54,796 bases of DNA from Chitinophagaceae bacterium (GCA_016786745.1 JAEUVS010000095.1:1-54796); one strand, 5' to 3'; positions 8,345 to 17,017 are shown, counted from the stretch's first letter. The notes: generated by a model not told the origin, from the sequence alone. Program-made: numbers and translations.

Positions 8345-9064
8345 ATGCCGGTTCCTTTCTTTTATATTGAAAGTATTTCTTCTGTTGGCGACAGTGTTCA
8401 ACTGGATGAAGACACATCAAAACATGTGATACAGGTGCTTCGCATGGAGGAGGGTGAGCGGATTCGTTTAACAGACGGGAAGGGGAACTCTGCCGAGGCC
8501 TTGATTTCGGACGCGCATAAAAAGCATACTACTGCCCAGGTTGTTTCATCACAGAAAATTTTGGCTCCTTCTCCGCGGCTTACTATCGCGATTTCACTGG
8601 TGAAAAATGCAAGCAGATTTGAATGGTTCGTAGAGAAGGCCACAGAATTTGGCGTGCATGAAATTATTCCGATGATTTGTGAACGAACGGAGCGGCAAAA
8701 ATTCAGGAGCGATAGAATGATGGGAATCTGTAAAAGTGCGATGTTGCAAAGTATGCAATCGTGGTTGCCCGTACTTGGAGAGCCCCAACGTTTTGAAGAC
8801 GTGATTGCGTTGGCGAAGCAGCGGCAGAAAATGATAGCGCATTGTGTAAAGGATGCGAAAGTTGAGTTTGCATCGCTGTTTAATCCTTCGCTTGAAACGC
8901 ATATTATTTTGATTGGCCCCGAAGGAGATTTTACGCCCGCTGAGATTTTGTTGGCGGCCGGAAAAAATTTTATTCCTGTTTCTCTTGGTGAAAACAGGCT
9001 CCGCACGGAAACCGCCGGTATTTTCGCTGCTGCGTGGGCTGCCGGTGCAAAGGAGGAGGATTAG
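8345..9064 (+). CDS. rsmE: 16S rRNA (uracil-1498-N3)-methyltransferase RsmE
   Basis: RsmE methylates U1498 of 16S rRNA using S-adenosylmethionine. The 239-residue protein matches the family in length (about 240) and in motif order: an N-terminal PUA-like part (HVIQVLRMEEGERIRLTDGKG), the SPOUT domain beginning ISLVKNASRFEWFVEKATEFGV, the segment MICERTER followed by SAMLQSMQSWLPVL, and the knot that binds the cofactor, LIGPEGDFTPAEI and VSLGENRLRTETAG. It starts 93 bases after the dnaB stop, downstream of the terminator. An AT-rich TATTTTAC (8328-8334 region) before the ATG resembles a degenerate -7 box. Confidence 0.95.
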   Translation: MPVPFFYIESISSVGDSVQLDEDTSKHVIQVLRMEEGERIRLTDGKGNSAEALISDAHKKHTTAQVVSSQKILAPSPRLTIAISLVKNASRFEWFVEKATEFGVHEIIPMICERTERQKFRSDRMMGICKSAMLQSMQSWLPVLGEPQRFEDVIALAKQRQKMIAHCVKDAKVEFASLFNPSLETHIILIGPEGDFTPAEILLAAGKNFIPVSLGENRLRTETAGIFAAAWAAGAKEED

Positions 9065-9150
9065 TTTTAAAAGCCCGCTGTTAAAAAACATTCTTACCAG
9101 CGTCTTTTCCCCATTTCTCCTGGAACAATCCTCTTTTACTTTACAGCACT

Positions 9151-10692
9151 ATGTTGGCAAAAACATTTGGAAGTGCTGTTTACGGCGTCGAAGCGATTAC
9201 CATAACAATTGAAGTAAACGTTTCCAGCGGCGCCCACATTTTCATCGTTGGCCTTCCCGACAACGCGATAAAAGAAAGCATCCAGCGGGTTGAAAGCGCA
9301 ATAAAAACAATCGGTTTTTCAATGCCGAGAACGAAAGTAGTCATCAACCTTGCGCCGGCCGACATACGAAAAAGTGGTTCCGCTTTTGATCTGCCGATAG
9401 CTCTTGCAATGCTCGTAGCATCAGAGCAACTGGAAAACGCTGAAAAAATCAGTGAGTATGTAATAATGGGAGAGCTAAACCTCGACGGCATGGTTAATCC
9501 GATCAAGGGAGCGCTGCCAATCGCCATCACGACATATGATGAGAAATTCAAAGGATTGATTTTGCCGGTTCAGAACAGCCGCGAAGCCGCCGTGGTAAAC
9601 AACCTTAATGTATATGGAGTTTCTCATCTGCGAGATGTGATAGAATTTTTTAAAGACGAAAAGACTCTCCCGCGAGTCAGGGTTTCAGCAAAGGAAGAGT
9701 TCGCGGAAGCTCAAACGCAATTCGATCTTGATTTCAACGACGTGAAGGGCCAGATGAACATCAAGCGTGCGCTGGAAATCGCCGCGGCGGGCGGACATAA
9801 CGTAATCCTGATCGGTCCACCTGGTGCAGGAAAAACGATGCTGGCGAAGCGCATGCCCACGATCCTGCCGCCGTTATCGTTGAAGGAGGCGCTTGAGACA
9901 ACAAAGATTCATTCGGTGGCCGGGAAACTGCCGAGCAACTCAACACTCGTGTCAAAGCGGCCTTTCAGAACGCCGCATCATACCATCAGCGATATTGCTT
10001 TGGTAGGAGGCGGCAGCAATCCGCAGCCGGGTGAAATTTCACTGGCGCACAATGGAATTTTATTTCTCGACGAATTGCCTGAGTTCAAAAGGACAGTACT
10101 CGAAGTATTACGTCAACCGATCGAAGAAAGAAAAATTGTAGTATCGAGGGCAAGAATTTCGATAGAGTTTCCCTCGAACTTTATGTTGATCGCGTCTATG
10201 AACCCATGCCCCTGTGGATACTATACACATCCGGAAAAAGAGTGCACATGTCCGCCAGGTGGTGTACTGAAATATCTCAACAGAATTTCAGGCCCCCTGC
10301 TTGACAGGATTGACCTGCACGTGGAAGTGTCGCCGGTCACTTATTCAGAACTTTCAGAAAGCCATGTCAGCGAGCCGTCGGCCCAGATAAGAAAGAGAGT
10401 AATTGAAGCGAGACGGATACAGGAAGAACGTTTCAGGGACGTCGCCGAGGTTCATTGTAACGCGATGACCACATCGAATATGCTGAACGAGTTTTGTAAA
10501 ATCGATAAGGCAGGACATAACCTGCTTAAAACCGCGATGAAGCGGTTGAACCTTTCGGCCCGTGCTTATGATAGAATTTTAAAAGTAGGACGTACAATAG
10601 CTGATTTGGATCTGTCGCCAGCCATACGCCCGGATCATGTGGCAGAGGCTATTCAATATAGAAGTTTGGACAGAGAAGGCTGGGCCGGCTAA
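9151..10692 (+). CDS. comM: YifB/ComM family Mg-chelatase-like AAA+ ATPase
   Basis: The family includes ComM, a hexameric helicase that promotes branch migration during natural transformation in Vibrio and Haemophilus; the role in Bacteroidota is not settled. The 513-residue protein has the N-terminal ChlI-like domain (VNVSSGAHIFIVGLPD), the AAA+ core with Walker A IGPPGAGKTMLAKRMP (K228), Walker B ILFLDELPEF, the MNPCPCGYY segment with its following cysteines (CTCPPG), and the C-terminal Mg-chelatase domain (RLNLSARAYDRILKVGRTIADL). Length agrees with the usual 505-515. It starts 86 bases after rsmE and ends at a 14-bp tandem repeat shared with a convergent gene. Confidence 0.93.
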   Translation: MLAKTFGSAVYGVEAITITIEVNVSSGAHIFIVGLPDNAIKESIQRVESAIKTIGFSMPRTKVVINLAPADIRKSGSAFDLPIALAMLVASEQLENAEKISEYVIMGELNLDGMVNPIKGALPIAITTYDEKFKGLILPVQNSREAAVVNNLNVYGVSHLRDVIEFFKDEKTLPRVRVSAKEEFAEAQTQFDLDFNDVKGQMNIKRALEIAAAGGHNVILIGPPGAGKTMLAKRMPTILPPLSLKEALETTKIHSVAGKLPSNSTLVSKRPFRTPHHTISDIALVGGGSNPQPGEISLAHNGILFLDELPEFKRTVLEVLRQPIEERKIVVSRARISIEFPSNFMLIASMNPCPCGYYTHPEKECTCPPGGVLKYLNRISGPLLDRIDLHVEVSPVTYSELSESHVSEPSAQIRKRVIEARRIQEERFRDVAEVHCNAMTTSNMLNEFCKIDKAGHNLLKTAMKRLNLSARAYDRILKVGRTIADLDLSPAIRPDHVAEAIQYRSLDREGWAG

Positions 10693-10694
10693 CC

Positions 10695-10721
10695 GCCTCA
10701 CGTGTCACGCCTCACGTGTCA
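10695..10721. repeat. 14-bp tandem repeat between convergent genes (copy 1)
   Basis: The unit GCCTCACGTGTCAC is present once in full and again for 13 of 14 bases. It fills the 26-base gap between the stop of comM and the stop of the convergent gene, and its end carries that gene's stop codon. Its reverse complement, rotated, matches the repeat at 25745 at about 10 of 14 positions. Confidence 0.8.
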
Positions 10722-11612
10722 ATACGTCGCCAGCGCGTCGCTATTCCTATTCTTCTTCAAATATTTCTTTAATCCCTCCATATTCAGTTTTAGTCCATCT
10801 TTCGCGTCAGGAGCAAAATCCTCATTGATTATTCCGATTGGTCCGTTGTATGAACTCTCTTCAATAATCTTCATCATCCTGAATTCGATATTCCCTTCAC
10901 CCACGGGAACTACTTTGGCAGGAATACCGCCTTGCAACCCGGTTAAATTAATTGCGTACAGGTAAGGAAGAATTTTTGGATAAAACTCCGGGAACCGGTG
11001 TATCTGTTCTTCGGAGTGACTAAAATTATACACCATGCCAATGTTAGGCAGGTTAAGATGTTTGATGATCGCAAGCTGATTTTCGGGTTCTCCAAACCAT
11101 CCGCCATGATTGTACAGCCCGACGGATGATCCGGTTTCAGCAGCCTTTTCCGCAATGTACTTAACCGGTTTCGATACAGCTTCCACTTTCTGCTCTTGCG
11201 TCATCGCATCGAGGCCTTCAATACCAGTAATCATCGCCCAAATTTGTGTTTTCACTTTATGTCGCTTCAACAAATCAATGATAGTCGCGAAGTTTTTATC
11301 GTTCTCGGGATGAGGACCCGAATAATACCAGAACGATTGCAGGGTGATGTTGTGTTTCTTTAAAGCATTCAGTTCATCGTCGAAAGTGGGAACATGTTTT
11401 TCGCGCCAATCGTATGCGAGTTTATTAATGCCGAGGTCGTTCAGCATTTGTGCCCTTTCTTCCGGTGTGCGGTTTTGGTTATCGAAGGGAACAATGCACC
11501 ATGCGATCAGGTTATCTTTTGAATAAAGTTTTCCTTTCTTCGACTGCGCGTTTGCGGTGTTAAAAAGCAGCGCCGTAAATAACAGTGCTGCGATTATTTT
11601 CAGCGATTTCAT
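10719..11612 (-). CDS. Exported sugar phosphate isomerase/epimerase-like protein
   Basis: This 297-residue protein looks like a TIM barrel of the xylose-isomerase-like group (AP endonuclease 2 superfamily), which act as sugar isomerases, epimerases or keto-acid enzymes; the substrate is unknown. A Sec signal peptide is clear: MKSLKIIAALLFTALLFNTANAQ. Barrel features include LNDLGINKLAYDWREKHVP, KTQIWAMITG, GLYNHGGWFGEP (a typical strand with Asn-His), NIGMVYNFSHSE and the late GIINEDFAP. The frame extends 25 codons upstream of the chosen Met, but the signal peptide and the 4-base ATGA overlap with the upstream gene fix the start at 11612. It is the last gene of a three-gene minus-strand operon. 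Confidence 0.8.
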   Translation of the reverse strand: MKSLKIIAALLFTALLFNTANAQSKKGKLYSKDNLIAWCIVPFDNQNRTPEERAQMLNDLGINKLAYDWREKHVPTFDDELNALKKHNITLQSFWYYSGPHPENDKNFATIIDLLKRHKVKTQIWAMITGIEGLDAMTQEQKVEAVSKPVKYIAEKAAETGSSVGLYNHGGWFGEPENQLAIIKHLNLPNIGMVYNFSHSEEQIHRFPEFYPKILPYLYAINLTGLQGGIPAKVVPVGEGNIEFRMMKIIEESSYNGPIGIINEDFAPDAKDGLKLNMEGLKKYLKKNRNSDALATY

Positions 11613-12538
11613 CCGTGATCTTTTTGAAGGTATGTTTCGATATCGTTTGGCGACAACATTAATTTCTTCGGATACTTCTTCACCCATTCACGAAATTCGT
11701 TTTTTATTTTATCCGACCATTCGCCGTGAATTTCACCACTCGGATATTTATTTTGTTGCAACAGGTAGCGTTCAAATTCATCGCGCAGGCGTACATATTC
11801 GGAGTCGCGAACGAGGTCATCAACAAGATGGGCCGGGATAAATACCACGCCATAGTCGTTCGCAAACACCACATCACCCGGAAGAACAGTTACCTGCCCG
11901 ATCCTGATCGGTGCGTTGATGGAAGTAGGAATCATATCCTTTATATATGACGGATCGTGACCCTTAACCCAGGCGTTAAATCCTTTCGTTTCTTTTAACT
12001 CCTGCATATCCCTGATGGATCCGTAAAACACAACACCATTTCCTGTTTTCGCATAAATAGAGTTACCAAGACTGGAGCCGATCAGCGTTCCATCTTTCAC
12101 TTTTCCAAATCCATCGGCCACATAAACATCGCCTTTCGTAAGAATATCTATCGGCCAGATGTTTATTCCTCCCTTTTGCGAACGTCCTTCCGCTTTACCC
12201 TGCGCCCTCACAATACTATCGAGATCGGGACGCATCGGCATAAATTGTGCAGTAACCACCCGGCCAGCAAGTACTTCACCGGGTTTCAAAATGATCCAGT
12301 CTTTTTCAACCTGGTTATGATAACCCCTATTATTCAGGTATCCCCAAATCTGTTCGAGAGTACACTGTCGCAAGCTTTCAATGGCAACATCGGAAACTTT
12401 TGGCCTTCCATCCGCAAACCGTTCGCCCTGCCATCTTGAAGTGAGCGTTTTTACATAATCGGGGGTGGATCCAAGGTGTTGGGCGTGCACCAGCGAATAA
12501 ACGCCCAGTGCAAGCGCCACGGTCATAAAATGTCTCAT
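11609..12538 (-). CDS. Exported RraA-like protein
   Basis: The RraA fold is used by RNase E regulators and by class II pyruvate aldolases such as 4-hydroxy-4-methyl-2-oxoglutarate aldolase. This 309-residue protein is longer than either (about 160 and 230) and has a signal peptide, MRHFMTVALALGVYSLVHAQ, so it is exported. The central part has family marks: LKPGEVLAGRVVTAQ, TKGDVYVADG, GNGVVFYGSIRDM with the conserved Arg-Asp pair (R176, D177), and LPGDVVFANDYGVVFIP. The acidic residue often found 21 positions before that Arg appears to be Ser. The C-terminal 70 residues are a helical addition. The upstream gene ends 19 bases before the start. An aldolase or decarboxylase role is inference. 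Confidence 0.82.
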   Translation of the reverse strand: MRHFMTVALALGVYSLVHAQHLGSTPDYVKTLTSRWQGERFADGRPKVSDVAIESLRQCTLEQIWGYLNNRGYHNQVEKDWIILKPGEVLAGRVVTAQFMPMRPDLDSIVRAQGKAEGRSQKGGINIWPIDILTKGDVYVADGFGKVKDGTLIGSSLGNSIYAKTGNGVVFYGSIRDMQELKETKGFNAWVKGHDPSYIKDMIPTSINAPIRIGQVTVLPGDVVFANDYGVVFIPAHLVDDLVRDSEYVRLRDEFERYLLQQNKYPSGEIHGEWSDKIKNEFREWVKKYPKKLMLSPNDIETYLQKDHG

Positions 12539-12557
12539 CAGTACATAATTTTTCAAA

Positions 12558-14045
12558 TCAACTGTAGGTTCTGTCGTGTGAGCGTAGTTCATCCCACTGT
12601 GGAGTGGGAGCGAAGTAACTCTTATCTTTTGCATGAAGATGTTGCTTCACTGCTTCGTCGTTCAGTTCAATTCCTAAACCCGGTGCGGTTAATGGAACTG
12701 TCGCAAAACCTTTGTCTATCATCTTTCTTCCGTCAGTAGTTTTTACAAGGCTTTCCCACCACGGTACATCTACAGAGTGATGTTCGAGCGCGAGGAAATT
12801 TTGTGTTGCCGCGGCGCAATGAACGTTGGCCATAAAAGAAACCGGCGTACCTGCCTGGTGCATCGCCATCGCGATACCGAATTCTTCGGCATAGTCGCCG
12901 ATGCGTTTTGTTTCGAGCAAGCCTCCTGATGAAGCGAGGTCAGGATGTACGATATCTACCGCGCGGTTATGAATGAGATTTTTAAAGTTTTCGAGGAGAT
13001 AGATGTCCTCGCCGGTAAGCGTCGGCGTTTCAAGTGCGTCTGAAATCGTTTTCCATTGCTCATGATATTGCCAGGGCACCATGTCTTCGAACCAGGCGAG
13101 GCGATATTTTTCAAGTGCCTTGCCGAGCCGGATGCAATTGTTCAGGTCGAAATGCCCGTAGTGATCGGTTGAAAGAGGAATTTCATACCCTACCATGTTG
13201 CGCACATTCTCCACGATATTGGCAAGCTCTTCAAAACCTTTTTCAGTGATCTGAATCTGGGTGAACGGGTGCATGGTGTTGCCGTATCCCATATAATTCG
13301 ATTGGTCGCCCCACTGTTGTAAAGCGCCCTGTGCATTTTCCCAGAATTTTGAATTTACCACGGTGCCGGGTTTTCCCCTTAATTCACCTATCGATACATC
13401 CATCTTTAGCCACGTATATCCCTGTTCTTCCACACGGTATTTGATGAGTTTCTTTTGTTCTTCAGGAGAATTCGATTCAGGCGTATCGGCATACATGCGA
13501 ACTTTATCACGGTATCTTCCGCCTAAAAGTTGCCATGCAGGCACATTGTAAGCTTTGCCGCAGATATCCCACAGCGCCATTTCAACGGCGCATACACCAC
13601 CGGCCTGGCGGGCGGGTCCGCCGAATTGCTTAATTGATTTAAAAAGCATTTCTACGTTGCACGGATTTTTCCCAAGCAGCCTGCTCTTCAGCATGAGCGC
13701 ATAACGCTCGTCGGCTCCATCTCTTACCTCTCCAAGTCCATATATGCCCTGGTTGGTGTCTATCCTGATTATCGCTGTTCGACCCATTACAGCCGTTACC
13801 GCATAGCGCAAGTCCGTAATCTTAAGGTCCGACGGCGCGGAGTACCTGTTTACTTTTGAGGTGCTCTGCGCGATAACATCTTCAATTGGCGCAAAGGCGA
13901 ATGAACTTCCGAGAGCAAGACCGCCGAGCGCTGATTTTTTGAAAAAAGAACGCCGGCTGTTTTCTTCTGAAGGTTGCTGCTCAACCGGTTCTGTTTCCGG
14001 ATCTTTCAATCCGAGTTTCTTTAGAAATTTTTGTGAAGGAGTCAT
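12558..14045 (-). CDS. Tat-exported mandelate racemase/enolase superfamily protein
   Basis: Enolase-superfamily enzymes remove a proton next to a carboxylate; many in this branch dehydrate acid sugars. The 495-residue protein begins with an unusually long charged leader, then a Tat signal, SRRSFFKKSALGGLALG (R31, R32), ending near VIAQ (60). Catalytic-site candidates are in the expected order: LKMD (K214), STDHYGHF (D294), FED (E320), GED (E346), HPD (D369) and AMHQ (H396). The second Lys of the KxK motif is Asp (D216), and an Asp-His pair is kept, which suggests the acid-sugar dehydratase type. The substrate is unknown. It is first in the operon with the RraA-like and isomerase-like genes. 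A near-match TACTTTTT lies upstream. Confidence 0.85.
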   Translation of the reverse strand: MTPSQKFLKKLGLKDPETEPVEQQPSEENSRRSFFKKSALGGLALGSSFAFAPIEDVIAQSTSKVNRYSAPSDLKITDLRYAVTAVMGRTAIIRIDTNQGIYGLGEVRDGADERYALMLKSRLLGKNPCNVEMLFKSIKQFGGPARQAGGVCAVEMALWDICGKAYNVPAWQLLGGRYRDKVRMYADTPESNSPEEQKKLIKYRVEEQGYTWLKMDVSIGELRGKPGTVVNSKFWENAQGALQQWGDQSNYMGYGNTMHPFTQIQITEKGFEELANIVENVRNMVGYEIPLSTDHYGHFDLNNCIRLGKALEKYRLAWFEDMVPWQYHEQWKTISDALETPTLTGEDIYLLENFKNLIHNRAVDIVHPDLASSGGLLETKRIGDYAEEFGIAMAMHQAGTPVSFMANVHCAAATQNFLALEHHSVDVPWWESLVKTTDGRKMIDKGFATVPLTAPGLGIELNDEAVKQHLHAKDKSYFAPTPQWDELRSHDRTYS

Positions 14046-14192
14046 GATGAATAGTTGTGAATAAAAAGTATGGATTTATGCTTATTTACCAAAAAAATTT
14101 TAAAACGATTTGATAGATCATTGTTAAAAGTAAGTGCAATTGAATAGATCTCTAATCTCACAGGTTGTTTTTTTTCCGAAATTGTATTTTAT

Positions 14193-16025
14193 ATGAAGAT
14201 TCTTTTACGTTACCTCAAACCGCACAGGGGTTTAGTTGCGCTTACTTTGTTTCTCGCCATGATCAACACATCGTTCTCGCTGCTTGATCCGGTGTTTTTC
14301 GGAAAAATTATCAATCTCGCCAACGATTTCTTAAATAATCGCGGCAATTACGGGAGCAACGGCAACTTCTGGACGTCGGAGTTTTTCTGGTCATTTTCAC
14401 TGAATTCACCAGGTGTCGTTTTCTTCCTTTTGTGTTCGATGGGCGTCGCGATGATTAGCAGGATCGCGAAAAATTTCCAGGACTATTTTCTCAATGTGAT
14501 CATACAAAAGTTTGGCGCGAAAGTTTTCACCGATGGTCTGAAGCACGCGATGAAGCTTCCTTACCAGGAATTCGAGGACCAGCGAAGCGGCGAAACTCTC
14601 AGTGTTCTTACAAAAGTTCGCACCGACACCGAAAGGTTTATGAACTATTTTATCAATCTCCTCTTCGGTGTGATCGTTTCAATTCTCTTCGTGTCGGTAT
14701 ATGCCGGTGTGTTTATACATTGGTCTATTCCCATTGCTTACTTCACGGGGATATTTCTTTTGACTGCCATCACAAATCTTCTCAGCAAAAAGATTAAGGC
14801 AATACAGAAGAATATTGTTTCTCAAACTACGGCCCTTGCGGGTAGCACCACCGAGTCGCTGCGAAATATCGAACTTGTTAAAAGCCTCGGCCTCACGAGG
14901 CAGGAAGTCGAACGGCTGAATAGGAACACGTATAAAATTCTCGGCCTGGAACTTACAAAAGTGAAGCGTATCAGGAGTATCAGTTTCATACAGGGCACGT
15001 TTGTAAACACATTACGCCAGGTGATACTCTTTATCCTGATGTGGCTGGTGTTCGGCGATCAAATGAACGGTGGACAACTGGTGACCATGCAGATTTTTTC
15101 CTTTTTCGTGTTTTCTCCCTTGCAGGACATCGGCAATGTGCTGCTCTCGTTCCGCGAGGCCGAAGCGTCGTTGAACAACTTCAACAACCTGATGAAGAAA
15201 GCGCCCGAGCAAAAACCGGCCAATCCCAGGCACCTCGGAGAAATCAGAACGCTTGAATTCGTGGATGTGAGCTTTCAACATCAAACCGCTCACCAGCGTG
15301 CGATAGATAATATCAGCTTTGTTGCAAAAACCGGGGAAACGGTCGCATTTGTGGGCCCGTCCGGATCGGGTAAGACAACGCTGATGAAATTGCTCGTTGG
15401 ATTGTATCGTCCGCAGGAAGGTAAAATCTTATATAACAATATTGATGAAACGTCCATCGACTTCGACGACCTGCGAAACCAGATCGGATTTGTAACACAG
15501 GATACGCAGCTTTTTTCAGGTACGATTCGCGAAAATCTGCTCTTTGTAAATCCCCAGGCTACGGATGAAGACCTCAATGATGTACTTGTAAAGGCATCCT
15601 GCCAGAATCTCCTGTTAAGGGCGGAAAAGGGACTTGATACAATGATCGGAGAGGGCGGATTGAAGTTGTCTGGCGGCGAAAAACAACGTCTGTCCATTGC
15701 GCGTGCATTGCTGCGGAAACCCCGTGTGCTCATCTTCGACGAAGCGACTTCTTCTCTCGATTCGCTTACAGAAGAAGAGATTACGAACACAATCATTAAA
15801 GTTTCTTCACTTAAATACCAGATTACTATTCTTATTGCTCACCGGTTGTCTACCATTATGCATGCAGACCGGATTTATGTTCTCGAGAGGGGTGAAGTTG
15901 TGGAAACGGGCTCGCACAACAGCCTTCTGCTTGAAAAAGGATTGTATTATGCGATGTGGAGGCAGCAGATAGGAGAAAGGAAGAAAGATGTTGCTGCGCA
16001 GGCCGCGGGTACGCAGGTAAGTTGA
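14193..16025 (+). CDS. ABC exporter, fused permease and ATPase
   Basis: A type IV (MsbA-like) half-transporter of 610 residues that would act as a homodimer in the inner membrane. The N-terminal half carries about six membrane helices (LVALTLFLAMINTSFSLLD, FLLCSMGVAMISRI, LLFGVIVSILFVSVYAGVFI, YFTGIFLLTAITNLL, VILFILMWLVFG). The ATPase half has Walker A GPSGSGKTTLMK (K394), the Q-loop GFVTQDTQLFSGTIREN, the signature LSGGEKQRLSIARALL, Walker B RVLIFDEATSSLDS and the H-loop IAHRLSTI. The substrate (lipid, peptide or drug) cannot be read from the sequence. The start is preceded by an AT-rich segment; DUF983 follows 20 bases after the stop. Confidence 0.93.
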   Translation: MKILLRYLKPHRGLVALTLFLAMINTSFSLLDPVFFGKIINLANDFLNNRGNYGSNGNFWTSEFFWSFSLNSPGVVFFLLCSMGVAMISRIAKNFQDYFLNVIIQKFGAKVFTDGLKHAMKLPYQEFEDQRSGETLSVLTKVRTDTERFMNYFINLLFGVIVSILFVSVYAGVFIHWSIPIAYFTGIFLLTAITNLLSKKIKAIQKNIVSQTTALAGSTTESLRNIELVKSLGLTRQEVERLNRNTYKILGLELTKVKRIRSISFIQGTFVNTLRQVILFILMWLVFGDQMNGGQLVTMQIFSFFVFSPLQDIGNVLLSFREAEASLNNFNNLMKKAPEQKPANPRHLGEIRTLEFVDVSFQHQTAHQRAIDNISFVAKTGETVAFVGPSGSGKTTLMKLLVGLYRPQEGKILYNNIDETSIDFDDLRNQIGFVTQDTQLFSGTIRENLLFVNPQATDEDLNDVLVKASCQNLLLRAEKGLDTMIGEGGLKLSGGEKQRLSIARALLRKPRVLIFDEATSSLDSLTEEEITNTIIKVSSLKYQITILIAHRLSTIMHADRIYVLERGEVVETGSHNSLLLEKGLYYAMWRQQIGERKKDVAAQAAGTQVS

Positions 16026-16033
16026 TTACATTG

Positions 16034-16041
16034 TACTTTTG
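16034..16041 (+). promoter_or_regulatory. Bacteroidota -7 promoter box for the DUF983 gene
   Basis: TACTTTTG is an exact TAnnTTTG match that ends 4 bases before the DUF983 ATG, so a transcript would be nearly leaderless. A TTG occurs at 16022-16024, but the spacing (9 bases) is too short for a -33 element. Confidence 0.5.
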
Positions 16042-16045
16042 CAGA

Positions 16046-16465
16046 ATGGACAAACCAGGTTTACTGTGGAGCATCTTCAGTATGAGATGTCCGCGCTGCC
16101 GCCGCGGCAGGATGTTTGAAAACAACAACCCGTGGAACTTAAGAAAGGTGCTTCATATGAAGAAACAATGTCCCGAATGTAACCAACACTACGAACTTGA
16201 GCCCGGCTTCTGGTATGGCACGGGTTACGTCAGCTACGCGCTATCGGTTCTTTACATCATCATCACATTTGTTTTATGGTGGATTTTTATCGGGTTTTCC
16301 GTTTCCGATAACCGATTCTTCTGGTGGATGGGTATCACGATCGGCACATTAGTAATACTGCAGCCGTGGCTCATGCGACTCAGCCGTGCATTATACCTGT
16401 ATTTCTTTATAAAGTATAACCCCGATTATAAGAACTCTCCGGTGGTGAAGTTCGATAATTCGTAG
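16046..16465 (+). CDS. DUF983 family zinc-ribbon membrane protein
   Basis: A 139-residue protein of unknown function. The N-terminus has two cysteine pairs suited to bind zinc: CPRC (C15, C18) and CPEC (C42, C45). Two or three membrane helices follow (YALSVLYIIITFVLWWIFI and MGITIGTLVILQPWL), and the protein ends with a basic, tyrosine-rich tail. The EPGFWYGTGYVSYA segment is typical of DUF983. The frame is open to 15956 inside the ABC gene, but the Met at 16046 starts right after the promoter box and gives the family's usual N-terminus. The convergent DUF2721 gene ends 3 bases away. Confidence 0.88.
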   Translation: MDKPGLLWSIFSMRCPRCRRGRMFENNNPWNLRKVLHMKKQCPECNQHYELEPGFWYGTGYVSYALSVLYIIITFVLWWIFIGFSVSDNRFFWWMGITIGTLVILQPWLMRLSRALYLYFFIKYNPDYKNSPVVKFDNS

Positions 16466-16468
16466 CCG

Positions 16469-16903
16469 CTAGTCTTTTCCCATCACGTTCCTGAAAAGGT
16501 TTGTCCTGGTAATCTCTTCCATATCGCTCAGTTCTACTTCGAGCGCCCGCATGCTCATGGTTATTTCTACAAGCGATGTAATGAGTGAAACAATGAATGA
16601 GCATATGCTGGCGGCAAAAACGATGAAGCTCGCGTCGGGCCATCCCCTGAAGATCGTGAACATGCATATCACACATAACAAAAAGCTCAGCACCGCGAAC
16701 GCCTGCATCGATCGTATGAGCCGAATCCTCGTTCTAAGGCTTTTTATCTGTGTAACAATATGTTTTTCATCGGGTGAAAGTTTATACTTCGCGTGAAGGT
16801 TGCGTATGAGGTTAGCGATGGCAAGGAACCGGTTAGTATAAGCCAGCATCATCAGCGAAATTGCAGGAAACAGAAGTGCGGGCGTAGTGATCGAAAGTTC
16901 CAT
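16469..16903 (-). CDS. DUF2721 family membrane protein
   Basis: A 144-residue integral membrane protein of unknown function. It matches the family in its opening TPALLFPAISLMMLAYTNRF, the following charged loop, and two hydrophobic helices (AFAVLSFLLCVICMFTIF and SFIVFAASICSFIVSLITSL) ahead of a C-terminal charged helix (MRALEVELSDMEEITR). The gene ends 3 bases from DUF983 on the other strand. An exact TATTTTTG box lies 20 bases upstream of the ATG. Confidence 0.85.
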   Translation of the reverse strand: MELSITTPALLFPAISLMMLAYTNRFLAIANLIRNLHAKYKLSPDEKHIVTQIKSLRTRIRLIRSMQAFAVLSFLLCVICMFTIFRGWPDASFIVFAASICSFIVSLITSLVEITMSMRALEVELSDMEEITRTNLFRNVMGKD

Positions 16904-16923
16904 AACCGATGTTTAAGGCACCG

Positions 16924-16931
16924 CAAAAATA
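16924..16931 (-). promoter_or_regulatory. Bacteroidota -7 promoter box for the DUF2721 gene
   Basis: On the minus strand this is TATTTTTG, an exact TAnnTTTG match with its last base 21 bases from the ATG. It lies directly after the hairpin at 16937-16954, so the same T-rich run could act as a terminator tail for transcripts from the thiolase gene. Confidence 0.5.
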
Positions 16932-16936
16932 AGATA

Positions 16937-16954
16937 AGCCGGAATTCTCCGGCT
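16937..16954 (-). terminator. Hairpin downstream of the thiolase gene
   Basis: Seven-base perfect stem AGCCGGA / TCCGGCT with a 4-base loop. On the minus strand it is followed by TATCTTATTTTTG, which is U-rich but broken. It probably ends thiolase transcripts (stop 64 bases upstream) and overlaps the promoter region of the next gene. Confidence 0.55.
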
Positions 16955-16982
16955 CATCTCTAATATGCGAAAGGTTAGTAGC

Positions 16983-17007
16983 TATCACAACGTAAAAAGT
17001 TGTGATA
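16983..17007. other. Second hairpin in the thiolase 3' region
   Basis: Nine-base perfect inverted repeat TATCACAAC / GTTGTGATA with a 7-base A-rich loop, 11 bases after the thiolase stop. No U-tract follows on the minus strand, so it is more likely an RNA-stabilising or processing structure, or a protein-binding dyad, than a terminator. Confidence 0.5.
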
Positions 17008-17017
17008 TATTTTATAT

